Of a DNA stretch of 64,000 bases, positions 49,801 to 61,274 are shown one piece after another (position 1 is the first letter of the stretch; each line of letters opens with the position of its first letter). Source of the DNA: Lethocerus indicus (Eukaryota; Arthropoda; Insecta; Hemiptera; Belostomatidae). The stretch lies in the NCBI GenBank assembly GCA_019843655.1, contig JACDQD010000002.1, forward strand, positions 13,601,154 through 13,665,153. Reading direction: 5' to 3'. A program made the position numbers and the translations under genes. The notes beneath the pieces were generated by a model. It was not told the origin of the DNA, made no database searches, and saw only the letters and a program-made list of their open reading frames with translations.

Positions 49801-52680
49801 TTATATAATATACATTCAGATCTTTTTATTTTTATAATTTCAAATTAGTAATTTTTATGCTTTTAACTGTATATGAGATTATCTTGCATTTTAGTACCCG
49901 GTTGTTTCCTACCTACTCTCGATTGTTCGATCCTCGGCTCGAACAGTATGATAAACGTAAGAAATACGTAGTAAGATAATCTGTCAGCGGTACCATTAAT
50001 GTTTAATATCTGTTCTTCTTTTGTCCACTTTTTTAGACAATAATTATTTTCAATTTTTCCTGTCCCGTCTTCTTCTCCCCTTCTCCTCTTCCATTTATCC
50101 CTTCTCCTTCTTTCTATCTTTAATGTTTTTGCAGTTCCAGAGACAGAGGCCGGGCTCTCGGTGTTAAAAGGGTAGCGTGCGTGATGGGTCGTCCGGGGAT
50201 TCACCCCGCCCTCCGGGTCTCATGTTCATTAGCATTGCGCCCATCCGACGGGGGCTCGATCACATCTCCCGGGGCCGATATCCCATTAACATCTTGGAAT
50301 TTTTAATTTATTACGCCCCGATATGCCACACCGCCGGCACCGCTCTATCGCCGGCGGCCACCGGTCGCTGGAGCACCGACTTCTGTAATTAGCGCCCGGT
50401 CTTTACCGGATTCCCTCGGCTTATTCAACCGACACGTACAATCGCGCCAGACCTCTACCGCATTACGACTAATAAGAAATTCCCTCGTGATTAGTTTTTC
50501 ATTGTGGTCTACAATTTTATACGAAGGTTACGGGCCGCAGTATTACATCCCATTAGAAGTTATTATATAAACGGATGCTAGAATTTTAGGGCTAGCAACG
50601 CATCCATTCGCCCAGGACCTGCGGAATATGGAAACTATTAAAAACCTCGATAATTCTGATTTATCATTTTTAATTATGATAATATTCGTGTACACAGGAT
50701 ACAGGGGATGCTTAAAAAATGGGAATGAATCATTTAGCCACTGCTCATCGAGGAAACGGGAAATTATTTTGATTTTTTCATTGCTTCGAATGAAAAAACC
50801 AATTGGAAAGCATTAATATTTTATTCATGTCTTAATCGTCAATTGAGAATGTCCATCCTTTTCCGTTCTGATACACAATGGTAAATACAACTCATAGCAT
50901 ATGTCTGTGTATATATATATTCCTCATATAATCACCATGAATTAGTAAATTCTTGCTAAAAATTACGAAAGCTGCAGTTGTACGCTTACAGATCAGGTTC
51001 ACACCTGGTAACTGGTGTAAGAAAATTAAACGTGTAACCTAATAGGAGATAAATAGGATAGAAGTATTTCGTGGCCGGGGGACTGGGTTATTTTGGTTGT
51101 CCGTGGGCTGAACACGTCCCAAGTAAACCGCAAGAGCGCGACTCTCCAAGACTCGTGAAATTCGATCTCCAAAAGCTATCCGAAACAGTTTACAGTCGAC
51201 CACTCCACACTGTCGCACGTCGACCGGTCAGGTGGACAACTTTCAGGTAGGCCATCTTCTTGTACGAGCGTCAAAAACATTGTCGGAAATTAGCGTTCGT
51301 TTCGCCTTTAATCATAGTCGTTCCACGTGGAAACAGGTTGTGCCGATATTATCGTATTATGGTTGAACCACTCTCGTCTGCCAACTCGCTTCTGGTTTAG
51401 AATCAAGATACAACTGCTAATAAATCTTGCGACCATCCTTCTCCACTCGGTGATTCGGTCCTTCTCCCAACATCAGTACCGATCCGCCAGTAGATAAGCC
51501 GGCCACTGACACCTGTCTGCTTAAGACACCTGTAATTAATTAGTAATAAATAAATTTATTGTAATATTTGTAATTTTATATTTATTTAAAAATCGCATAT
51601 ACACTCGTAAGAATGAGTTACTTCGTGAGTATATAAATGAATTTACTCAGTATCTTTAACAGATTACTGCATACAAATTACTACATATTTGTTGGGTATA
51701 CATTACTACTGAGGTAATCATTAGTGTCTCACTTACGTGATTTTACTTCGCACGTGTCTTTTGATCTGAGGCTATAATATTATGATCTCTATTTTTCAGG
51801 TTTTCGCCTTCAACAAAGGTAGCGGGCCATCCCGACGATACGTAAGATCGAACAACTTACATAGAAGAGATTCTAAGAATGCGAGGAAAATGTTGGGGAT
51901 CATTTTGCCCGAAGGCCGCCTCTGAAGTTCAAAGCCGGATGTAATTCCTAACAAATACAGTGGGTTATTTGTTGTAAAAATATATAAATCGATTTGCCCT
52001 TCAATTAAATATAATCGATTCATTTAAGGAAATGCCAGTATGCTTTGTGCCATCGGCTGAGCTCATTTGCGCCCCCGTAGGGTCCGAGTCACGACTCTCG
52101 ATATATCTCCACCGCCAGAAGAGGAGAGTGTTGTCTGTAATCACTTAACCGACGGGTACAGGAGGAAATGGGCCTCGAGTGCCACTTAATCGATTCCATT
52201 GTAGGCCGTTTATTTGAAGATGGAAATCTGCCCATTCCGAACCCGCCATTTGGCCACCACGACCCGGTAATAAAACATTACTGTTATCGCCTCTTCTGAA
52301 TCCCGGACCACTGAAATTCCTCCGTAATTTCGGCCAGGCCTTCACCTACACCACGTCTATTCTCACTTGTGGAACACCACCTCCTGTCTCATCCTCCTCG
52401 AGGAAACTTATCCTCCAGTATAGTGATCATTATTGTTACAAACGTTATACTAATTCTACGTAATAACACAAATAAATATTACTTCTGCGTTTTCTGTGAA
52501 ATACAGCTAACTTGATGGCATAAATATATTGCTGCGTGTGATTAATCGACTAGTCTCCGTTATCCAAATTCAAGCATTGGGTATCGAATGAACCCACGGT
52601 TTGGACATATCCGTGGCGAAGAGCCAGGGTTTAAATTCTGTTGTTTAGTCGATCGGTGTAAGACGATAGGGTAGGGTTAG
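46860..52680. other. No gene recognised
   Basis: AT-rich spacer with GC-balanced patches at 47,580-47,790, 48,420-48,870, 50,150-50,470, 51,060-51,530 and 52,040-52,410. No paralogue of the secreted pair was found here. No coding exon was supported. Confidence 0.5.
50065..50118. repeat. Pyrimidine-rich tract
   Basis: CTTCT/CCTTCT-rich stretch. It produces a Lys/Arg/Glu-rich frame on the minus strand that I regard as an artefact. Confidence 0.7.
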
Positions 52681-52694
52681 TGTCTGTGTGTGCG

Positions 52695-52752
<58 letters not shown>

Positions 52753-52754
52753 TG
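52681..52754. repeat. (TG)n microsatellite
   Basis: An imperfect start (TGTCTGTGTGTGCGTGTT) followed by over 25 TG units, the longest simple repeat in the window. Confidence 0.95.
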
Positions 52755-52759
52755 TAGCG

Positions 52760-55700
52760 ACCCGTCCTCGTCACGATCTCCCCTGGTGCGGTTCACTAGT
52801 TCTGCCCACTTGACTGGAACACACAGATTAAATTAGTTGCGACAAATACAACCGGCAGCCTTCCACCTTCCGAACATCCTCGGTCGTATTCGACTCCCGC
52901 TTACATAATCCCGGAGGAACGACCGGACGGCTGTGATTAAAAAAAGAAAAAAAGTGCCCAGACACGAGAACCGGAGAGCCGGTCGATTTCTTCAGAGCCA
53001 TAGGTTCTCGATGTGCCGAGATAGACATCGGCCGCGCATCGGTATCCGTTGATACCTTCCCCGAGAGCGTTACGGAACTCAACTCAAAGGTATAAAAATA
53101 AAATGTAGTACGTTTATGGAACTGTCCGATCTTCACTTATTTCGTCATCTGCGAGCTTTATAATATCATAAGACAGAGAAATGATTATTTGCGATGATCT
53201 CTCTCAGAGTTAAAGTATAAATGCGAAAGTAAATTTTAGCAGATTTAAACGTTAGAAGGATTGAACACTCTTCGACGATAACACTTGTAGGAAGAACCAA
53301 TTGAGGATATTGACTATGGGAAATTGTCGTCTGGTTTCTATTTCGAAACACCGGCTGTTGCCGGAACGTGGGAACGGCTCAGAGGCCATAAAACTGAATC
53401 TCTTTGCGAGTAAAATATAAAATTGTGCTGAATCGCGAGACGGATAAGTGAAGTCTCGGCAAATCCGCACGTGGGTGGATTTCAAACACTGGAAAGGGTC
53501 TCATTAAAGGCTGAGTAAGTGGAAGTGGAGGCGGGTGAAAGCCAAAGGCATACACTTCATACGTACTGCGGCGTAAAACTTATGGGCGTTACCATACTTG
53601 TATTGTGGCATCAACAGACGTTCGTTCGGTTCCACAGATCATCCCGCGCCACTATAACAAGTCCATTACACCGACCAGATGTTACTTAAAGCGAAATACG
53701 ATACAGGCGTTAGTAATTTGTTCTTGTTCCCTGCAAGGGGTCGAGTCTATCTCGAATTTTTATAATCTTGAATGTTAATAGGGTACATGAGTTCCTGAGA
53801 ACTACAAAATTTAAGGTTACTGAGGTCACGATTGACTCTTATTTTATTGGATGCACAAGAAGACATAACATACAACTTTGCCTGGGACGATCTTTAACAA
53901 AGTGGATCCGGCCTAATTCAGTATGAGACATTTTTTATTGCCTTATTAATGTCTGAATACAAAATTCCATTTAAATCCTGATTCTTCTTTTGTTAGTAAA
54001 ACAATATTACTGTTTTGAAGTGTAATAACACAAGAGAAATAAACGAAGCTGCATCGAAACGAAACTTTAATTGTTCGAAATGTCATTCGAGTATTTATAA
54101 GAAACAATTAGATAAACTAAAAAACCAGTGCCATATGACTTGATTGGGCCTTGAATTACGAGAAAGTGACACTTTTTAAAAAAAATATATTTACCGATTC
54201 TGCCGGGAATATAAATGAACGTCATTTAACATGCAGGGACATTTCGTGTAAAGTTGCCTCAAGCGAGAAATTCTTTTCGTTCTTTAAATAGTATTTCACA
54301 CTTCACCGCCAATTTCGTCGAAAAGCCATTTATGGTTTTCAATTTCCTCAATGTCAAAGATATCGTGTAATTTTCCCTATAACAGAAGGTTTTATTCGGT
54401 TTTTCATTGAAAACAACCCAACCGACTATCGGTCGATTAAATTCCAATTTCCACTCTTAGTAAAACCGATCGGAGGGATTTAAAACGCCATTATAAAAAT
54501 TGGCCGACCCGACAAATAAATTGTGCGTGATCTTTACAGCGAGACTTCAATCGCAATTACGCGAACTAACCGGCAATTTTTCTGCCTCAGTACGAATATC
54601 TTTCATATCCGGCATCGAGTAACCCCGGGGACATTGGAATGAAGTACGATTTTATGATTGGTCTCGAACGGGTGGTCGGTTCGCACTATTAACCTTGTGT
54701 GGGGAGGTTTACGACGCCCGTCGGCGGCACTTAATGATACGCTGTTTGTGGAAATGAATTGTTGCTCTTTGAACCTGGCGACATTAGAAGGGCCGTGTTT
54801 CGGGCTCCGGACGGAAACCCCTACCGCGGCCCCCAATCAACATGCACTCTCGACACGACCTTATGCTGCCCTCTTGTGTTATATGCTGTTTTAAACGTTC
54901 GGCGTACGATGATCGGGTCCCCTCCAAATTTCTGTCAGTTGCCTGTCACAATAAATACGGACTGCACATACATTACATGCTGCCGCGTGGGACCACGGAT
55001 TACAATCGTTGAGATCTCCGCTGTCCCGAAGAAAATCCGACGTGCCCGACTGATAAATGATCCGCGACTGACTCGATACTGCGCAAAACGCTTACTGCGC
55101 GTGACGACGGGCATTCCCAACGAGCTGCGATTTCCCGAATGACTTTTAATTAAAGGATATTTACGTTGTGAATAACTGTGCGTTCTATTTGTAGGTTGTG
55201 TGTTTGCATCGTTTCAACATTTAATGATTAGGAACCCAACATAAGACATTTTTACCGTCAGTGCTATTTTCGTAACAATAACAATGTGAAAAAAATAAAT
55301 GTGGACTATGCAGTTAAAAACTGCAGGTAACGTTCGTGCTTAGCATTAAATATTCCGAAACATTGGTTACTGCAACACTGGATTGCGGCAACAATTTTAA
55401 TGTTTAAATTAAAATATAAAAACTTGTACATTAAAAAGATAAAATACAATAATATATGGGCAAATCGTGAAACGGGGGAGAGCTCGGTTGTCCGGTTCAA
55501 CTGAAATATCTTTAATTTCATAACAGCGCCGCTCCCGGGGTCCCTACTATCGTTTTTGTCACGCTCTGTTTCTCGAACTGAGTCTTTTCCTACACGCTTA
55601 GCTTTATCAGAATAGAAAGTCCGGTCCCAATGCAGATTCACGGAAAATCGGCCGTTAATGTGGCCGATCGCTTATGTAAAGGGGAATGCGTTTACGAAAC

Positions 55701-55990
55701 TTGGGTTTAAAACCAATGGACCGTTCGACGAGAGGATTGAAACTGCGTTGCGGAAAGCGGTGGAGGAAGCGAAATCGTGGGCAGATAAAATGTACAAAGA
55801 ATGTATACATTTTCTAATCGGCAAATGTTGTTCAATAATACCCTTCTCTTACATTATTCATTCTTGGTTCTGAAGTGGCTTCCAGAGTACTACACTATAA
55901 TCTTATATGGGGGAAGGGGGGTTTACAGAGCTGATATCATGAAAAAAAGTTCCATTATTGAACACCAAACTTCTACTCACAATGTCACAT
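52760..55990. other. No gene recognised
   Basis: Mixed composition. A frame at 55658-55870 (71 codons) has a charged helix-like stretch but no splice sites or recognisable domain. The rest is noncoding as far as I can see. Confidence 0.5.
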
Positions 55991-55992
55991 CT

Positions 55993-56005
55993 AACAATGA
56001 AAAGG
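55993..56005 (+). repeat. Target-site duplication, LINE copy 1, 5' side
   Basis: AACAATGAAAAGG, repeated exactly at 56311-56323. Confidence 0.8.
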
Positions 56006-56310
56006 TCCACCATGACCTCAGCATACCAACAGTCGACGAAGTCGCAAAATCTCGGTTCCTGAAGTTCCACTCCCGCCTTTCTCCTCATCCTAATCAACTC
56101 GTTCAGTCTCTTTCCTCTTTTACCCATCCACTATCCCAGTGGCATAAACGCCACTGGCCCAGAGACCATCTTGGACAGTAGTTAAATCATGTCAAAAGCG
56201 CCATCACTGGGTGGTTTCTTTATCGAGACAAACACGCGAAAAATATACATGTATCAATTGCACCTATAACTGTAAAGGTTGATTGTGCAAAATAAAAAAA
56301 AGTTAAAAAA
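56006..56310 (+). mobile_element. 5'-truncated LINE copy: ORF2 C-terminus and 3' UTR
   Basis: The insertion is flanked by a perfect 13-bp target-site duplication (AACAATGAAAAGG at 55993-56005 and 56311-56323). It opens inside a reverse-transcriptase ORF whose C-terminus includes HHDLSIPTVDEV, HPNQLVQSL and a final HWPRDHLGQ before a stop at 56181. The run 'IPTV...RL...HPN...PRDLL' is typical of jockey/CR1-like LINE ORF2 ends. A 3' UTR of about 125 bp ends in an A-rich tail (AAAATAAAAAAAAG, then TTAAAAAAAA). It is dead on arrival: no RT or endonuclease domain is present. A second, shorter copy is at 58093-58283. The exact clade is uncertain. Confidence 0.82.
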
Positions 56311-56323
56311 AACAATGAAAAGG
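56311..56323 (+). repeat. Target-site duplication, LINE copy 1, 3' side
   Basis: AACAATGAAAAGG directly after the A-rich tail, identical to 55993-56005. Confidence 0.8.
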
Positions 56324-58079
56324 AAGACGTAATCGGTTCAAAGGGTGGTTTACCAATATTTTGTTAATAAAAAACCTTTTATAACTTATTTATAAAAAAA
56401 TACGTTTTTTAACTTAACTCTTTTAAGCTGACAGAGAGCCGTAGTGTGATAATCCCCGGAAAATCTCGCTTTTGGCTGTGAGCGGGGAAGGGCGGTCATG
56501 TTGTACGGTGCGGCGTGGAAAGGTAAACAGAAAAAAAATGGCTTTTATAAATTGAAATCGGAAAAGAAAATCCGTAGGCATAAATCGGGCGGTGGGTGGG
56601 CCGACACCGCGCCCAGCGCTCTGCCAGCAGCCTCCCTCGGAGGCAAGCATCGTCGGCAAATGTACACAACGGCTCATTGCCCCGGGCACCTTTATTAATA
56701 TCTGACGGTACCGTTTTGTAAAACACGATTCCGTTCTGGTTCTACAACCGACCCGAATTCGGGGTGTTTGTCAGCGGCCCCTTTTATCCGTTGCCTTGCC
56801 AACGGAGGCATTCGACGATCTGAAACGTGGAAAGTTCTTATTTCATTAGAGAATACATCGAGAACATTAGTTTTCCAATATTGTCCGGATAAATTACGAT
56901 TATCTGTTTCACTTTGTTTGGTGTTAAGTTAAATCGGTTTTGTCACTATTCCGCCACTGACTTATGAACGTATGAATTCGCCTTATCGCATTTCACTTAA
57001 TAGTACCAAGAAAATGAAAACCGTAGCATAAATGTACCTTAATACACATAAATAGGAAACATTAAATGTCGGACAGAAAGGACTATCCTTTTTTTAAATA
57101 TTTTAATGGACGAACTAAAACTTAAAAGTAAATTTACAAAGGCGGTGAGTCGTCTGATGGCTCAATAGGAGAGGCGTTCGCGTTTGCGAAATGGTTGGAT
57201 GGGTTGACAAATCTTTTTGACATACCTTTGACCCGGAGGCGCAGAATGCCCCACAGTCATCCACACGGTTGTAAGGTCGGAGTCATTAAGACGCGTTTCG
57301 GATTTCGATGTACACGATTCAACGGGACGATTGCCGTACTGGATTTGAGCGGTGAAGATCCGTCACCGGCGAAGAATGTTACGACCGATGATGTTTTCTT
57401 TTTTAAGATTCTCCATTATCCGATGGGGCAATGCGATAGCCGGGGCGAGTATTTATTATTAACGGTGAAAGGGTTTCTGCTTTTATAATAGGAGGGGAGT
57501 TCCACACTCCATTTGTTCCGTACGGCGTGGGGGGAAATCGCGCTGCCAGTCGATCCCCCATTAAAAGAGCGGGCTATCCCGATAGCGAGGAGGCGGAGCC
57601 GGCCGGCTGGAAGAGGGGGGTGGGAGGACGTGTGATGGGGAGCTCACGTGGCCGCGGAAGTCTACACTCGGCTGCCGATACCCGGAGATAAGGGACCTGC
57701 TATCTTGATATCGTGCAGATTGTCCGTGATGTGACCGCCGGTCATATCATATCCTTCCCGCTTATAGAGCCCAGTCCGCCGGTGAAAGCCGATCCCACTC
57801 TGGAAGCCAGGCGTGAGATAAGTTTAATAATGTTTCTATTAGCGAGAGAAATCTGCATCGGGTATCCAGCCGACAGTTCACTCCGTACTGAATCGATAAG
57901 TTTTATTATTGTACATTAATTAGTTAGTACTCGTTCCTTTACGAAGGACGAAGGCGATTCGAAACTGACTTATCGATACTGTCTTCAAATTAAACCCACC
58001 CGGTTAATTAGGCCAATCCTTATAACCAAAAAGTGAAAATAACTGAAAACTAAAGTTAAACTTAAATACTCAAATAGTC
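56324..58079. other. Spacer between the two LINE copies
   Basis: Holds the tRNA-like relic at 57146-57216 and GC-rich patches at 56,580-56,660 and 57,500-57,680. No coding exon was supported. Confidence 0.5.
57146..57216 (+). mobile_element. tRNA-like sequence, probable decayed SINE head
   Basis: TGGCTCAATAGG (57158-57169) fits the A box of a polymerase III promoter. A short anticodon-arm-like hairpin follows (TTCGC, GTTT, GCGAA). GGGTTGACAAATC (57201-57213) sits at the right distance for a B box but differs from GGTTCGANTCC. There is no acceptor stem, so it is not a working tRNA. It lies between the two LINE copies. Confidence 0.4.
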
Positions 58080-58092
58080 GACTCTAGAACGA
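58080..58092 (+). repeat. Target-site duplication, LINE copy 2, 5' side
   Basis: GACTCTAGAACGA, repeated exactly at 58284-58296. Confidence 0.85.
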
Positions 58093-58283
58093 CCCCGCGT
58101 CGGCTCAAATAACACTGGCCCAGAGATCTTCTTAACCCGAAGCCATAAACTGTTCATGTGGAAAAAGTGCCATCATTGGGTGGTCTCTTTTATCGAGACA
58201 TTCATGTGAAAAGAAAACACACATCAGTTGTACCCATAACTATACGTAGTTGATTGTACAAAAATAAAAAAGGTTAAAAAAAA
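58093..58283 (+). mobile_element. 5'-truncated LINE copy 2: mostly 3' UTR
   Basis: Same element and orientation as 56006-56310, starting deeper in the sequence. The coding remnant reads HWPRDLLN, and the rest matches the 3' UTR of copy 1 (for example GGGTGGT, TTTATCGAGACA and TTGATTGT) with about 20-25% divergence plus indels. It is bounded by a perfect 13-bp target-site duplication, GACTCTAGAACGA, at 58080-58092 and 58284-58296. This proves target-primed insertion and fixes both ends. Confidence 0.85.
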
Positions 58284-58296
58284 GACTCTAGAACGA
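58284..58296 (+). repeat. Target-site duplication, LINE copy 2, 3' side
   Basis: GACTCTAGAACGA directly after the A-rich tail, identical to 58080-58092. Confidence 0.85.
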
Positions 58297-58428
58297 AAGG
58301 ATGGTGATTTTTATATGCTATTTACTATTTGTATTTGGTCGATCTTAGACAATTTTACAATCTCCTTACACGAATTCGACCCCGATAGGAGAACTCCTCG
58401 ATGCACTAATTTTTATCACCGCCAGTTT

Positions 58429-58448
58429 CGTTCCTCGGCCGAGGAACG
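58429..58448. repeat. 20-bp perfect palindrome
   Basis: CGTTCCTCGG followed at once by its reverse complement CCGAGGAACG. About 0.06 such palindromes are expected by chance in 64 kb of even composition. It lies 130 bp past LINE copy 2. No function can be named. Confidence 0.75.
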
Positions 58449-59412
58449 GAACAAAAAACCCGTTATAAAAAAGAGTTCGGCGCGGCGGCACTAACGATGA
58501 CAAAATTATTATTCCCCCCATTGATTCCTTCCCGTGTTCTTTTTATCTTTGATCCGCTCATTGATAGTCGACGCGGACCTTTGGACGCTGTGGGCGTCAA
58601 CAGAGGTGTAGCACAGATATAAAATCCTCAGTTTACTGCCGTTATCTAACGGACAATCGGGAACTTACTAGATCTCCTCTATTATTGAACCAACAAATAA
58701 CAGGTGTTGGCAAATTCCTGCTAACCGTTCGTTATTTACATCGCCGGGGCTTACAGTGTCGCGTCTAAATTGTCCGTTCCCATTTATGGGCGTACGGTTC
58801 AGCGCCTAACGAATTAATAAACGTACCGGAGCTTTCGTCCCTCGTATCCAATTTAAGTGAGTCGTTTAACAAACCCGGTAGTTTGGACCGTTATACAAAC
58901 GATGGGAGAGTAATATTTAACAGTTTTGAGGGCAAAAATATATCGATTAAGGTCAATTAATTTCCAATACCTTTAAAAGTACCATAAACGTAAAACGATC
59001 GTGTTTATTATGAGTTGTACTTCAGATGTACAAGTATAATTTAAGGTATGTAGGCGGGCGGGTGTTCCACATGTCGCAGCGGGACATCCGACTCATCCGG
59101 CCGGACGAATTCCTCCTTATGAATTTACATAGCGGTAGAATAACGAGCGCGAGAAGGCGCAATAAAAAGGATAAAATTTCAATACTCGGAACCGTTTCGG
59201 AATTACTTATAAAAGGCCAATCCGACAGTTTACGATATCGTCCGTAAAATACAGATTTTCGTCCCGAGGTTAATCCGGAAAAATTTCTTCCGCGATGCCG
59301 GCGGACACGGACACGTGGGAAGCGCTTAGCGTCGTCCTACACTTCGGGGGTCGACTCTATTAAGTCGCTTAAGAATTAGTCGCCGAAACGGCCGGGGCTT
59401 ATTTGTTGGCTG

Positions 59413-59433
59413 GTTTAGAAACGATTTCTAAAC
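59413..59433. repeat. 9-bp inverted repeat with 3-bp spacer
   Basis: GTTTAGAAA, CGA, TTTCTAAAC. A compact dyad of the kind bound by dimeric factors, inside a CpG-bearing patch. No factor is assigned. Confidence 0.55.
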
Positions 59434-61257
59434 TGTGCCGGGACACGGGCGACTGGCTGAATTCAGGGACGACCCGACCGCATTTTGCATTAAAATAAGT
59501 TGTAATATATACGCCGAGCCTTTATCCAAATTAGTTTTGGCAGCTACTGTGTTACACCTAAGGATAAGTTACGATCTTGGAGGTTGTAGGATCCCCGAGC
59601 CCCTTTTATATTCGGTCGCTCCTTTTCTTTTCCTGTTCCTCTTAATATTCAAAATTCGAAACGCTGCCCGAACCGTTTCCGGTTTCATTGTTAACATTCA
59701 GTCGATTTAATCCTATTGTGTTCCAATTTGTCGACGATTCCGCCGGCGTGTAGACGTCGGGCTAGAATTGTAGAGTGGGTTAATCTGCGAGCGATTACCG
59801 GAGGATGACTCGATAAAAGGCCCGGCCGGTCTGCCGCTCGGTTATGACGACTGTATTTGATATCTCATAAACGTACGGCCGGATCTTCGGGCGTCAAACA
59901 AGTTTTGATACATATCTCCCTCGTTTGCAGCCAAGCGGTGAGTTAACACTTTAGCGTTGATTGTGCGTATCGGCTCCGTCGTTCCCGATGTGGGAGTGGT
60001 CGACCGCTTTGGGCGTTAACTCGGGGGTCAAAAAGGGCTCTATTCTAGTCCATACATTAGTTATACTCGCTCAGATTGTGTGTTTCTATTTAGCGGCAAC
60101 GCTGCTCGTATTAATTTCAAAGTATTTTGTGCACTGCGCTCGTATTTGTATACAGTTACAGTTATATAAAATATCAACATTAATAATTTCAGCCAGAGAT
60201 GTATCCTACAATAATTAAAAACAAAAAATATTAACAACAAAATATAGTAAGCAGAAAACTGACAGATATAAGTACCTCCATGTTTTTACTAATGATACTC
60301 TGCTTATCCCAGGATCGGACAAGCAAGGTGAATGAAAAACGCTGGAGTGGTGATATCCTTTTTGTTGTCCACAATGATCACGGACGGTGAACTAAACAAT
60401 GACACCAACGTTGCACCTGTCGTGATACGTTCAGTTCATCGGTATATTCGTGATTCGTCGAATCATTTTTAATTGCGCCTGCCTGAAATGAAGAAAGATT
60501 CGCCTCCTTAGAGGCGGGCAACGGTAATTTATTGAACACAATTGGGGTGTTGAAATCTAGCCGCGCCAATTGGCCGGTGCCACTCGTTGGGTTGGCGCTG
60601 CTCACTGCCTGAGATTAATAGACAATCGTGAATAGGCCTCTTCTTTAACCGTAAGCGTGGCTCGGAGCTACCTTCGGCATAATCATTAATACTATAATAG
60701 CGAGGCGGGCCGACCGGTAGCACCAAAGGGGCCGCCACCTAAGCAACTGGCTGCGGTTTCACTCGGCGGTTGCTTTGGCTATGAATGGACTATTTAACCG
60801 AGCGGGGTCCCCTCTTTAATATTAGTCGGGGTGCGGGAACGCGGAAATTATTTAAAGTGCGGCATTCGAATCCGTTGTTATTATTTATCACGTTGAATAT
60901 TTAAATGACGTTAGCGCTATCTGAAAATATCACGCTGTAGCTTAAATATATTTTGACTGCATACTCTACACTCTTTCGAGGTCAACCGGGCACTTCGTAA
61001 CGTTCTTGAAATCCACGGACGAATCCGACACACACATTTTCATCGCTTGTTCAACGATTACTCTTCCCCAAGACTTGTTTCACCAAAATACAGAGTGTAA
61101 AACGTTACGCATTAAAAATTAAAAAACTTCATAAATCGGATTATTAACTTTTAGTAACCTGTGAAAAAATGCACGTTGGTGACAGCCTTTTAGTACTCCA
61201 AGCAGGTGTATGGTGAAAGAATAGTTATGGCCTCTTGTGCCATATGTACCACAATGG

Positions 61258-61274
61258 TATGTGTGTGTGTGTGT
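61258..61274. repeat. Short (TG)n tract
   Basis: About 8 TG/GT units. Confidence 0.8.

Noticed and set aside
54759..55142. 127-codon plus-strand open frame
   Set aside because: No domain or splice-site support; the opposite strand is open too, as expected in a stop-poor GC patch.
55658..55873. Frame with a charged, helix-like stretch (DERIETALRKAVEEAKSW)
   Set aside because: No splice sites, no upstream exon, and a tail that drifts into AT-rich residues. Kept only as a weak possibility.
56498..56698. Plus-strand frame with a Lys-rich stretch, overlapped by two minus-strand frames
   Set aside because: It reflects an A-rich run and a GC-rich patch; no domain on either strand.
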